A DNA stretch of 64,000 bases from Streptomyces diastatochromogenes. GTDB lineage: Bacteria; Actinomycetota; Actinomycetes; Streptomycetales; Streptomycetaceae. The stretch spans positions 35,150-99,149 of the forward strand of contig NZ_MCGQ01000002.1 in assembly GCF_002242805.1 (NCBI RefSeq), written 5' to 3'. The notes beneath the pieces are model-generated. The model worked only from the letters and a program-made list of their open reading frames with translations, ran no database searches and had not been told where the DNA came from. Position numbers and translations under genes: made by a program. Below are positions 51,437 to 60,408 of this stretch, in pieces; the stretch's first letter is position 1; every line of letters starts with the position of its first letter.

Positions 51437-52714
51437 TTATGCCTCGCTGGATCTGCCCTGTGACTCATATGACCAATCGGCCAGAAGTATGTCGGTGACC
51501 GCCTCCTCGTAGACAGCGCGGTTCTCCCTTTCCATGGCCTCGGCGAGCTCTGGCTCCCAGCAGGTGTCCTGCCGCTTTCCGCTCAGCTGGGCGTGATCGC
51601 TGTCGGCGCGAACACCGCCTAGGTAGTCCGCAGCGGTCATCCGCCAAGGTTCGGCCTGGTAGCGGGCGCGGAGCTGGTTGGTCATGTCGATGCCGGGCCA
51701 GTCGAAGTCCCCGTGATAGCGCAAGGTGCCGCCAGCTTCGACGATCAGTCGCGCCAGCCGGTGAAAGGCGGTCGAGGGACGGCCCTCGGCGCAGATCAGC
51801 GGCGGACTGCCGGCACCGAGCTCACCGGCGGCGCGGCGGAGCACAGCCGGGTTCTCGCAGACGTACACCGTTGGCAGGTCCACGGTGATCGGAAGGGTGA
51901 TGAGCTGGTGGAGGGTGACGTGGAAAGGAGTGCCGTAGCGGGCGGCGTCGGTGAGCCACTGGCCCAGCCCCTGGCCGGCCGCGGGTAGATTGAGGACGAG
52001 GACACGACTGGCGAGGTCATCGACGATGACGTCGAAGGCGTCCCACAGCTCGCGCCGAGCCTCGGCTCCTGACTCGAGTGGGATTCCACGTGCCATGGCC
52101 AGGGCCCGCAGGACCAGAGTCGGCAGAGAGCCGCGGCCGGGGTTGAGGGCTTTGGTGTCTCCTGTGGTGGCGTCGGCCAGGGCGGGCAGCATGATCGGTG
52201 GAGCGTCGCTGGGCTGGTTGTAGAGGTGTTCCAGGACCCGGACGGCCTGGCTGAAGAAGTGGGTGTCCTTCTTATTGATCAGTCCGGTGATCGTGCCGTC
52301 GGATGCGAGGCCGGCCAGCCACTGCCGGTACCAGGAGTGCTCGGCGTGCAGCGGGCTGGCCTCGCCCTCGGCGCGGATCGTCTGCCGGGCCTGATCGAGT
52401 GCGGTCCGCTCGTCGGCGCGAAAGCGCAGTTCGGGGCCGATTCGTTCCAGGACATCGCGGAGCGACATGGCTGTGACGTTGCGGACGCTCTGCTCCAACG
52501 CTGAGAGGGGGACGGTGATGCGGCGGACGTCGGCTGACCGGTATGTACCGGTGATGCCGATGATGGCGTTGCGCTCGGCCGTCGTCGGGTTGGTCAGGCC
52601 GATGGAGCCCTTGATCTCGCCGCCGTTGCGCTCGAGCGAGCGACGGGCAGCGGCCAGGAGCCGACGGAACTCGGGGGCTCGGTAGCGCTCGTATGCCTCT
52701 GCTGACCCGGTCAT
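51437..52714 (-). CDS. jetD: Wadjet JetD-type nuclease subunit (DUF2399/TIGR02679)
   Basis: The protein has 425 residues. The DUF2399 domain occupies the C-terminal half: VYVCENPAVLRRAA (283-296) with its Glu, then LRYHGDFDWPGIDMTNQLRA (331-350) with the Asp pair D336/D338. This is the Toprim-like metal site that cleaves DNA in Wadjet. The N-terminal part (EIKGSIGLTNPTTAERNAII) matches the TIGR02679 subfamily. Its ATG overlaps the stop of the SMC gene by 4 bp (ATGA), so the two are translationally coupled. JetD is recruited by the SMC complex and cuts circular plasmid DNA. Confidence 0.85.
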   Translation of the reverse strand: MTGSAEAYERYRAPEFRRLLAAARRSLERNGGEIKGSIGLTNPTTAERNAIIGITGTYRSADVRRITVPLSALEQSVRNVTAMSLRDVLERIGPELRFRADERTALDQARQTIRAEGEASPLHAEHSWYRQWLAGLASDGTITGLINKKDTHFFSQAVRVLEHLYNQPSDAPPIMLPALADATTGDTKALNPGRGSLPTLVLRALAMARGIPLESGAEARRELWDAFDVIVDDLASRVLVLNLPAAGQGLGQWLTDAARYGTPFHVTLHQLITLPITVDLPTVYVCENPAVLRRAAGELGAGSPPLICAEGRPSTAFHRLARLIVEAGGTLRYHGDFDWPGIDMTNQLRARYQAEPWRMTAADYLGGVRADSDHAQLSGKRQDTCWEPELAEAMERENRAVYEEAVTDILLADWSYESQGRSSEA

Positions 52715-55700
52715 TCTGCTTCCTCGGCATCGTCGTTCGTCGGCTCGTCCTCAGGGATGTCCGCGAGCAGTCCTGCCTCTGCGGGAACGTGCCGGCGGGG
52801 CGCGAAGCCGAGGAGTTCGGCAGCCAGATCGTCGGATCCGGGATACTCGAGGTCATCGAGGATCTGCTCGCCGTCCCAGACCAGCAGCATGGCGGAGACG
52901 GTGTGAGACGCCTCGTCATGCTTCATGTCGTAGTGCGAGATCTGCGGCACGTCAGGGTAGGTGATCCACAGGTCGTAGCCCGTCATGAAGAGGTCGAGGT
53001 CGAACTTGGCCGTAAGGGCGAGCAGGTCGGGGCGGTACTTCTCGTCGATGCCGGCGAAAGCCTCGTCAAGTGCGATCAGCCGCGGGCAGGCAGGGTACGC
53101 GGAGCTGTACTGGGCGTGAGCGGCTGCAAAGAGCGGCAGGTGGATGGATGCGGACTTCTCGCCGCCGGACATCACGCTGTGCTTGGCCTTGGTGAGCAGT
53201 TCTCCCTTCTTCCGCTCCTCCTCGCTCATGCCCGGCCGGAACAGACGGAGCTCGAACTTGCGCCAGGCGCGGTAGTCCAGGACTTCCGCGATCACTTGCT
53301 GGTAGCTCCTCTTCTTGTCGGCCGCGGCCTTGGCGCGGATCTGGCTGCGCAGGTGGGAGCGGAGTTCGGCCAGTCCGGCCGGGCCAAGACCGGAGGCGTC
53401 CTTGTCGAGCAGTTTGTTGACAGCCTGCTGGGAGTCGGTGAGCGCGTCGGAGATGACCCAGTTGATGCCCACCGTCGTACCGGAGGACATCGGCTTGGAG
53501 CGGGTGTCGGCGTCCATGTTCTTGACCAGGTCGCGGGCGGCGACGGTGCGGTCGTGGATCTGCTCGGCCAGCCCGGTCAGGAGTCCGTCCTCCAGGACAG
53601 TCCGTTCCTTGTCTTCCAGCAGCACGCTCTGATCAGCGAGCTGTTCGGCAAGATGGCGGGCGAAGTCCGCTACGGGAGCTGGCCCTTCGCTGTCGGTCAC
53701 CCGGGCCAGGATGATGTCACCAGCCGGCTCCCATTCAAAGAGGTAGCCCTGATCGGACTCCAGCAGGGCTGCCTCCAGCGCGGTGATAGCGGTAGAGATC
53801 TTGGTCGTCACGGTCTTCAGGAGGCTCGCGGTGATCGGCCGGCCTCGGGTCGCCTCGTCGAGTGCGCTGATCAAGGAGGCGACGGATGCGGGGACGACGT
53901 TCTGGGCGGCCTCCGTGCCCGTGAGAGAAGTGCCGGGCGAGGTCAGGCGGTCCATGAGGGCCTGGACTGCCTGCTCGGGGCTCGGCCACATGTCGTGCGG
54001 CAGCCAGACGGTCTCGGCGTTCGCTTCGAGGAGGCCGAGAAGGTCGGGCCGGGCATACGGCTCCAGCGTGAGCGTGGTGCGCACCTGCTCAGCCACGGCC
54101 GTGGCCAGTGCTGTACGGCCGAATTCCAGGGCATGGTCAGCCTTAAGAAGCCGATCTCGCTGCTCTTCCGCGTCCTTCTTCGCACGGCCGTACGTCTTCT
54201 GCGCCGAGGTTAGCTGCTCTTCCGAGGACGCGATCTGCTGCAGAATCTCTTGCAGCGGGGCTTCGAGTGTCGCTTCCTGGGTGCGCAGACGTTCATCCTG
54301 AACGGCGAACTCATCCTTACGCGCCTGTAGCGCCTCAGCCTGTTCTGCGCAGGACGCGGTCTGCGTTGCGATGATCTCCCTGCGGCTGGCGATGTCGCGC
54401 TCGGCGGCATCGGCCTGCTCACGGCAGGTGGAGAGCGCCTTGCCGGCGTCGGCGAAGTCGTCGATGGCCTGGGCGACGTTGTTCAGTTCCTCACGGAGGG
54501 TGGGCAGCCGTGCGGTTGAGGCGGCATGCCGAAGCTGGCGGTTCTTCTCGTGGGCGCGTGCGATCGCCCCGTCGAGGCGTTTGCGGGTTTCGGTGAGGCG
54601 GCGGCGGGCGCCGGCGACCTTCTCCGCCACCACGGCCACCTCGCGTACCGCCTCGGTGATCGGCTGGGCGCGGGGGAGTTCACCCCTGGCGCGGTCGAAG
54701 TCGTCGTACGCTTCTTGCGCGTATCGCTGTCGTTCTTCGATGCCGGCGAGCTGAGCTTCCAGGGTGGCGATGGATTCTTCGAGCAGGCGCAGCCGTTCGC
54801 GCCGACGGGCGGCTCGCGCGGTGGCTCCGATGTACTCCGGCTGTTCCTTGGGATGTGCACCGATCTGGACGCCGAGGCAGAAGTGGGAGCCTGTCGTGAC
54901 CGCAGGGCCGTACAGCGCGTCGTCCGTTGCAAGGGCGTCGTCCCTTACGGCGATGGACGCCAGGACGGCCTGCACGGCCGCGGCGTCCACGAGCTGCTGA
55001 TCTTCGACGACCAGTACATCGGCCAGGGTGCGTCCGGTCGGCCGCTGCGCGGGAGGCAGTGCGCGCAGATAGGCGTCGGCGACCTTGTCGTGCAGTGCCT
55101 CGTCGGTCAGTGCAGGGTCGGGGTGCAGCCAGGCGGTGAGCAGGCCGGCCGCGTACAGGGCGCCCTCCACAGCGGCTGCGTGGTCGTCGGGGACGTGATC
55201 GGCGAACTGCACGAGTTGCCACAGCGGAGCACCGTGCCGCTCATCGCGGTTGGCAGGACGCAGGTCACTGGGTGGGGGCGCGTCATCAGCCTCGGCGGCC
55301 ACGGTGGCGCGCTCATCCTGTTTGCTGCGCAGAGCGTCCGCAGTGTCGCCGTGCTCCCGCTTCAAGGTTTCGACGCGGGTGAGGGCCTTGGTGCGGCGCT
55401 GGTCGGTGAGGGAACGAAACACCTCCGGCAGGGGGGTCGCTTCGGGTTCCCCCACCGCGCCGATCGCCGCGCGCAGCACGTCACCGTCGGCGGCGGCCAA
55501 GACCGCGATGTCGTTGCCGCTGCTCCAGCGGCCGATGAATTGGTCCAGCTCCTGGCTGGCCGTGGTGCGGGCGATCCCGAGTTTCTCGGCTGCCGCGGCG
55601 GACTGCCGCTCGGTCTCAGTCAGCTCACCGTCGGCCGCGTCACAGTGGTCCTGCTCGCGGTCCTGGTCTTTCCTTGCATCCTCAAAGGCGCTGAGGTGGG

Positions 55701-57030
55701 CGCGTACGTCCTCCAGTTCGTTGCGACGCGCGGCTACGCGACCTGCTAGGTCCGTGTGCAGCTCGGCACCAAGATCCAGCGCGGCGTCGTCGTGCAGGAT
55801 GCCGCAGCGGCGTGCGGCGTCCATCAGGCTGTGGGTGTGCCGGGAGGCCGCTTTGCGCAGCTCATCGTGCCGCTGGAGAGCGCGCTCAGCCTCTCCCCTG
55901 AGGGTGGCCAAGTTCTTCTGAGCCTGGTTGAGGTGGCGTTCGCTGTCGGCGATGCCCCGGCGTTCAGTGCGTACGCGGTCGCGCAGTTCCTTGAGCCCGT
56001 GCTGCTGCTTGATGGCGTCGTGGTTCTTGTATTCGGCCAGGCGTGCGCCGAGCTCGTTGCACTGGCGTTCGGCGCTATCCCGCTCCTGCTGTGCGGAGGC
56101 CAGCTGCCGCTCGGAGGTGCGGCGGTCCTCCGCCGCCTCCATGATCTTCTCGCACTGGGCGGCCGTGTCCTGGATGCGCCCGGTGACGTGGTCGACGCGG
56201 TCACGGGCATGGGCGCGCAGGTAACTGGTGTATTCACGCAGGAAGTTGCGGACCGCGGTATCCGCCTCTGTCAGGGCGTTGAGGAGCGCTTGAATCTCGG
56301 CGAGGTTCTCGAAGTCGCGGGCGGCCTGCAGGATGAGGTCATCGTCGACGGGGCGCAGGCCGGCGGTAAGGGTGTCGGACAGCTTGACCGGGTCAAGATC
56401 CTTGGCCAGCAGCGGGCGCCGCAACTGGAGCAGAAGGTTGACCAGCTGGCTGTAACGCTCACGGCCCAGCCCGAAGAGCCGGTCATCGATCTTCTCCCGG
56501 TACGCCTCCGCCGTATCGAGGATGGCCTTCTTGCCTAGCAGCTTCTCCAGGGCCTTCTCTCGCAGCGGGCGTGAGGCAGCGTCCAGCAGGCCGAAGTCGA
56601 TGCCGACTCTGCCGTCGGTGACGAAGAAGAAGCGGGCGGGTGTGGCCATCTGCTTGGTCACCCGCATCCCGATCCCCACGGTGACGGCTTCGAGGACCTC
56701 CCCGTCGGGTCCGGTGCGGGCAAATTCCATCCACACATAGCCGTAGGCGGACTCCTGCCCTTTGTAGAGCAGGTTCGACTTCATGGTCCGCTCCTCGCCG
56801 CTGAACGGATCAAGACGCCTTGCGTCGAGGACACCGTCCAGCACGAGGGGGAAGAGCACTTCGAGGGCCTTGGTCTTGCCGGAGCCGTTGTGCCCCCGCA
56901 GGACCAGTCGGCCATCGGCGAAGACGAACTCCTCGTCGGTGTAGTCCCAGAGGCCGATCACTCCGGCGCGGGTGGGTTTGAAGCGGACCTCCGACTCGTC
57001 AGCGGTGCGGGAGTGGGGGATGAGAGTCAT
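52711..57030 (-). CDS. jetC: Wadjet JetC-type SMC ATPase (TIGR02680)
   Basis: The protein has 1439 residues. The SMC head is split in the usual way: Walker A LRGHNGSGKTKALE (44-57) at the start, and the signature MSGGEKSASIHLPLF and Walker B RLIALDEAFAGIDE (near residue 1330) at the end. Between them lie two long coiled coils (DRRTSERQLASAQQERDSAE; RERLRLLEESIATLEAQLAG) around a hinge-like segment near residues 600-760. MukB/SbcC-like ATPases of this family extrude DNA loops. The gene overlaps its upstream neighbour (JetB-type) and its downstream neighbour (JetD-type) by 4 bp each. Confidence 0.9.
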   Translation of the reverse strand: MTLIPHSRTADESEVRFKPTRAGVIGLWDYTDEEFVFADGRLVLRGHNGSGKTKALEVLFPLVLDGVLDARRLDPFSGEERTMKSNLLYKGQESAYGYVWMEFARTGPDGEVLEAVTVGIGMRVTKQMATPARFFFVTDGRVGIDFGLLDAASRPLREKALEKLLGKKAILDTAEAYREKIDDRLFGLGRERYSQLVNLLLQLRRPLLAKDLDPVKLSDTLTAGLRPVDDDLILQAARDFENLAEIQALLNALTEADTAVRNFLREYTSYLRAHARDRVDHVTGRIQDTAAQCEKIMEAAEDRRTSERQLASAQQERDSAERQCNELGARLAEYKNHDAIKQQHGLKELRDRVRTERRGIADSERHLNQAQKNLATLRGEAERALQRHDELRKAASRHTHSLMDAARRCGILHDDAALDLGAELHTDLAGRVAARRNELEDVRAHLSAFEDARKDQDREQDHCDAADGELTETERQSAAAAEKLGIARTTASQELDQFIGRWSSGNDIAVLAAADGDVLRAAIGAVGEPEATPLPEVFRSLTDQRRTKALTRVETLKREHGDTADALRSKQDERATVAAEADDAPPPSDLRPANRDERHGAPLWQLVQFADHVPDDHAAAVEGALYAAGLLTAWLHPDPALTDEALHDKVADAYLRALPPAQRPTGRTLADVLVVEDQQLVDAAAVQAVLASIAVRDDALATDDALYGPAVTTGSHFCLGVQIGAHPKEQPEYIGATARAARRRERLRLLEESIATLEAQLAGIEERQRYAQEAYDDFDRARGELPRAQPITEAVREVAVVAEKVAGARRRLTETRKRLDGAIARAHEKNRQLRHAASTARLPTLREELNNVAQAIDDFADAGKALSTCREQADAAERDIASRREIIATQTASCAEQAEALQARKDEFAVQDERLRTQEATLEAPLQEILQQIASSEEQLTSAQKTYGRAKKDAEEQRDRLLKADHALEFGRTALATAVAEQVRTTLTLEPYARPDLLGLLEANAETVWLPHDMWPSPEQAVQALMDRLTSPGTSLTGTEAAQNVVPASVASLISALDEATRGRPITASLLKTVTTKISTAITALEAALLESDQGYLFEWEPAGDIILARVTDSEGPAPVADFARHLAEQLADQSVLLEDKERTVLEDGLLTGLAEQIHDRTVAARDLVKNMDADTRSKPMSSGTTVGINWVISDALTDSQQAVNKLLDKDASGLGPAGLAELRSHLRSQIRAKAAADKKRSYQQVIAEVLDYRAWRKFELRLFRPGMSEEERKKGELLTKAKHSVMSGGEKSASIHLPLFAAAHAQYSSAYPACPRLIALDEAFAGIDEKYRPDLLALTAKFDLDLFMTGYDLWITYPDVPQISHYDMKHDEASHTVSAMLLVWDGEQILDDLEYPGSDDLAAELLGFAPRRHVPAEAGLLADIPEDEPTNDDAEEAE

Positions 57031-58448
57031 GGAGAGGTTTCCTCAGTGGGGAAGTCGAGAGCGAACTGGCCGTCGTGCGCGAGGCGTGGCAGGACGGCGG
57101 TGATGTTGCGGTAGCGGCCGGCCGCGGGCCGGACCAGGATCCCGCCGGGGACGACGTGGACCAGGCGCAGGTCCGCCAGGAGTGCGACTGCCTCTGCTAG
57201 CAGCCCGCCGGGGTCGGCCTGCCACTTGTTGGTGAAGGAGGAGGGGCCGAATTCTTCATAGAGCTCGTTGATCATCTGCTCCAGCGTGCCGTGTTCCACG
57301 AAGGGCAAGCCCGTCTGTCCTTCATGTTCTGGGACGTCCGGATCGGCCTCGTCCGCGGACCAATCAGTGTCCGCATCCGGGTCGTGCGCCAAGGCTTCGA
57401 GCGTGCCTGCCTGCGGCAGCGCCATGTCGATTCGGCTCAGCAGGTCCGCGTGTTCCTCTCCTGGACCGGCGGGCAGGAGGTACTGAAGACTGCTGGCCCG
57501 GTCCGGGTCTTCCCGCAAGTCCGCGATCTTCGCGAGCATCAACCCGGCAGTGCGGTTGACCGCTCCGCCGCGGCCGGGGAATCGCTTGTCAGTGAAGTGC
57601 CCAGTGGTGTCGACGAGCATGATGCCCTCGGCCCGGCGCTCGATAGGCAATCCGGTCAGCCGTGCGATGTCCTCGGCGAGGGTGGGCTGGCGCAGCGCTA
57701 TCGCTGTCTCCGTGTCGGTGTCGCTGAAGTAGACCACCGGGTACTCGATCAGCATGCGACGGGCTCGCTGGGCAGCAAAGCGCCGACGAGGGTCCCGTCC
57801 GGTGCCGGCGGTCTGGGTGTCCAGCAGGCCGGCAGCGCTGACCAGGTGCTGCAGTGGCTTGTTCGGTCTGAAGAGCGCCGCGCAGGTGTCGTGGTCGATG
57901 TCGAACAGTGCATCGCCGCGGTCGTGGTCACGGGCCCAGTCCTCCATGGAGCCATCGGAGATCCGCAGCGCCCCTCGGTCGACAAGCCAGTCCATCACGT
58001 CAACGACTGCGTCCTTGTGGCCCGGTGCGGTTGCATCGAACCCCAGGTGCTCGATCGCGTTAGCGGACGGTGTGAGCAGCTTGACGAGATCGGCGAGGTT
58101 GATTTCGATGCGTGACCGGTGCAAGCAGGCCAGGATCAGGCATAGGTAGGCCAGCCGTCGCCGGTCAAATGGTTTCTTGCTCTTCACCGTGAGGAACGCC
58201 TGGCTGGCATCAAACGCGTCCAGCCGCCGCAGCAGCCGTGCGTGACGCGCGCTGGTCTGCAAGGAGTAGCCGAACAAGTCACGGAAGTCCTTGGCGAGTT
58301 CGTCAGCCCACTGCAGCACCAGCGCAAGCGCCTTGGCTCGGGGATAGCTCTCGGTGACGACGCCGTGCAGCAGCATGAGTCGGGCAGCTTGCTGGTACGA
58401 GCCAAGGTCCGCAGCCTCTACGGAGGCGGCTACGCGATGGGCGGGCAT
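57027..58448 (-). CDS. jetB: Wadjet JetB-type KITE subunit (DUF2398/TIGR02678)
   Basis: The protein has 473 residues from ATG 58448 (MPAHRVAASVEAADLGSYQQ); the longer frame upstream overlaps the JetA gene and is not real. Residues ~1-150 hold the typical helical start (AARLMLLHGVVTESYPRAKA, LRRLDAFDASQAFLTVK). The winged-helix part (VVDVMDWLVDRGALRISDGS, DEDHD-type loops) follows, with DUF2398 features such as ARRMLIEYPVVYFSDTD. KITE subunits bind the kleisin. The ATG shares one base with the stop of the JetA-type gene, and the stop overlaps the SMC start, so the operon is tightly coupled. Confidence 0.85.
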   Translation of the reverse strand: MPAHRVAASVEAADLGSYQQAARLMLLHGVVTESYPRAKALALVLQWADELAKDFRDLFGYSLQTSARHARLLRRLDAFDASQAFLTVKSKKPFDRRRLAYLCLILACLHRSRIEINLADLVKLLTPSANAIEHLGFDATAPGHKDAVVDVMDWLVDRGALRISDGSMEDWARDHDRGDALFDIDHDTCAALFRPNKPLQHLVSAAGLLDTQTAGTGRDPRRRFAAQRARRMLIEYPVVYFSDTDTETAIALRQPTLAEDIARLTGLPIERRAEGIMLVDTTGHFTDKRFPGRGGAVNRTAGLMLAKIADLREDPDRASSLQYLLPAGPGEEHADLLSRIDMALPQAGTLEALAHDPDADTDWSADEADPDVPEHEGQTGLPFVEHGTLEQMINELYEEFGPSSFTNKWQADPGGLLAEAVALLADLRLVHVVPGGILVRPAAGRYRNITAVLPRLAHDGQFALDFPTEETSP

Positions 58449-60016
58449 CAGGGCTTCTCCGTTCGGCGTCGGCGCATCGAACCATGGGGCTTGATCTCCA
58501 AGGCGAAGCCGGGGAGGTGTAGCGTGCCGGTCTCGGTCCGCAACTGGCTGCCGCGCTCGTTCGGGACCAGGCGCAGCGTCAGCACGTCGCTGCTGCCGGT
58601 GCCCGAACGCAGCCGGCCCGCGACGACCGTTCGCGCCTGGAGGGCGCGAGTCAGCAGCTTGAGTACGGCGCGGGTCTCCGCCTCGCTCAGCACCCGGTCG
58701 TGGGGACCGTGGTCCAGGAGATCCGTGGCGGCCTCCCGGTCCGCGGCCCGAGCCGCCAGCTGCTGCTCTCGCAGCCGGAGATGCGCACCACGGCGCGTAC
58801 GGACCGGCTGCGGCCCGCCCGGTGCGGGCCGCTTGCCATGCCGGAACAGGCTGATGCTGATCTCCACACCGGGCGCATCCCACCATGTCGCCCGCGGCGA
58901 GATCTGGTCGTCATCGTCGTGAGCGCCTGACAGATGCCGTACCGAACGCAGATCGAAGGCGGCGGACACCAGCGCGTTCGCAGCCTGCTCATCCGGCGCA
59001 GCCGCCGCCCAGGCGGCCAGATGCCGCAGCTGGGTGGTCCGGCTTACCCCTCCTCGACGTGACTCCGTCACCTGCCGCAGCAGGGCGATCACCCCGGAAA
59101 TGGCCGTGCGGGTAGCGCCTTGCAGCTGAGCCGCCTTGGTCTCCACAGGACCGTCGGCCAAGAACCACTGGCGCAGCCCCATCCAGCGCCGCCGCCAGTC
59201 CTCAAGCCGCGCGGCCGGCCGCATCATCGGCCGTTCATCCACTGCGGCCGCCCGCTCCAACAGGGTCTCCACCCCGCTGTCTTCCACCTCGTACACGGCC
59301 TCGGCCAGCCGGGGCGCGTAACGCTCCAGTTCCGCCGTGAACTCACTCATGTGCGCCAGCAGAGCGTGCTTGTACCGCAGGAACGTCTCCGGGGAGATGT
59401 CCGTCGTACGCGCCACGTCGTTCAAGGTCAGATAGAAGCGTGCCGCTCGCTGGGTCATGTCCTCCAGCACGGTGTCGAGCCGGGCGAGCTTGCGGTACAC
59501 CTCGTCCTGGTCGCCCTCCCGGTTCGCACTCGCCAGCGCCTTGAAGTCCGCCAAGATGTCGGCGAAGACCAGCCGCGACAGATTTGCGTCCTGCACCCGG
59601 GAGCCGATGACCTCTTCCACCGCGCAATAGACGCGGTAGCCGATCTCCGTGAACTGGTAGACCGACTGCCGGTTCCGGTACGCGGCCAAGTTGCCGCACC
59701 GCGCTGCGTCCTCCACTCGATACAGGACCTGCTCGTTGTCCGACGAGAGATTGTCGAGCATGGCCCGCAGGTTCAAGCCAGCAGCGGACGGCACCTCGTC
59801 GTGCGCAATGGCGAGCTCGTTCAGTGCGTTCGCGACGTCGTCGGGGTGGACCTGCAGTTGGTGCACGGCTCGTAGGACGTTCATCGCCCGCAGCACCCAT
59901 AGATAGGCGATGTGGTCATCACGCTGCGTGAAATTGAACAGTCGCAGGCGGTCACCCACCGTCAATGAATCAAGATCGAATGACTCGGAGACTCCCGAGT
60001 CATCACGTCGTAACAC
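58448..60016 (-). CDS. jetA: Wadjet JetA-type kleisin subunit (DUF2397/TIGR02677)
   Basis: About 522 residues from the GTG at 60016, with GAGGGGG five bases upstream. DUF2397 features are visible: an N-terminal winged helix (YLWVLRAMNVLRAVHQLQVH and DDVANALNELAI) and a central helical region (EDMTQRAARFYLTLNDVART, SPETFLRYKHALLAHMSEFT). The kleisin-like C-terminus follows (DRTSE-type Arg-rich helices, LRLREQQLAARAADREAATD). The subunit bridges the two SMC heads. It is the first gene of the four-gene operon; the upstream 380 bp must hold its promoter. Confidence 0.85.
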   Translation of the reverse strand: MLRRDDSGVSESFDLDSLTVGDRLRLFNFTQRDDHIAYLWVLRAMNVLRAVHQLQVHPDDVANALNELAIAHDEVPSAAGLNLRAMLDNLSSDNEQVLYRVEDAARCGNLAAYRNRQSVYQFTEIGYRVYCAVEEVIGSRVQDANLSRLVFADILADFKALASANREGDQDEVYRKLARLDTVLEDMTQRAARFYLTLNDVARTTDISPETFLRYKHALLAHMSEFTAELERYAPRLAEAVYEVEDSGVETLLERAAAVDERPMMRPAARLEDWRRRWMGLRQWFLADGPVETKAAQLQGATRTAISGVIALLRQVTESRRGGVSRTTQLRHLAAWAAAAPDEQAANALVSAAFDLRSVRHLSGAHDDDDQISPRATWWDAPGVEISISLFRHGKRPAPGGPQPVRTRRGAHLRLREQQLAARAADREAATDLLDHGPHDRVLSEAETRAVLKLLTRALQARTVVAGRLRSGTGSSDVLTLRLVPNERGSQLRTETGTLHLPGFALEIKPHGSMRRRRTEKP

Positions 60017-60400
60017 CTGTGCCCCCTCAGTCCGTTGCACACTGCGACATACCCTGACAGGTGCCACTGACATTCGTTCCCTGTACGGGGAGTTAAGGCT
60101 GTTGTTGACAAGCTGCGGAGTGGGGTGGGAACCGTGTGTCGGCTGACGGCTCAGCGCTGCTTCGTGTGGTGCCGACGGATGTCGGCGAGACGAGCGAGCG
60201 GTAACCTGCGAAAACGCAGCACTTTATGCGGTTGTTCCAGGGATCCGTGGGCCGTATGTGGGAACAGCAAATCCCCGAGAAGCGTGCGCCTCGGTGGCTC
60301 GCAGGTAGTCCCTCACACCATCTTCACAGGACCGAAGCCTCCCGTGGAAACAATCTTGCCGCGGTTGGGCGTTCATGGTCTCTGAGCCGAGGAGGGGAAG
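60017..60400. other. Divergent intergenic region with a CTGCG-AAAA-CGCAG hairpin
   Basis: These 384 bp separate the Wadjet-type operon (-) from the DUF5655-type gene (+). They hold a short hairpin, CTGCGAAAACGCAG (about 60206-60219), inside the ACCTGCGAAAAC sequence that also appears near 30.17 kb. They also hold repeats around CCTGTCAGGGTATGTC, upstream of the jetA-type start, that could be its promoter. No gene is supportable. Confidence 0.4.
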
Positions 60401-60408
60401 GTGGCGGC

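Noticed and set aside
52693..55749. Two long plus-strand frames (506 and 407 codons)
   Set aside because: Both are antisense to the SMC ATPase gene, and their products resemble reversed coiled-coil codons rather than a protein family.
57027..58886. Longer 619-residue version of the JetB-type protein
   Set aside because: The first ~146 residues overlap the JetA-type gene in another frame and are Arg/Pro/Gly-rich. The conserved protein begins at ATG 58448, coupled to the JetA stop.
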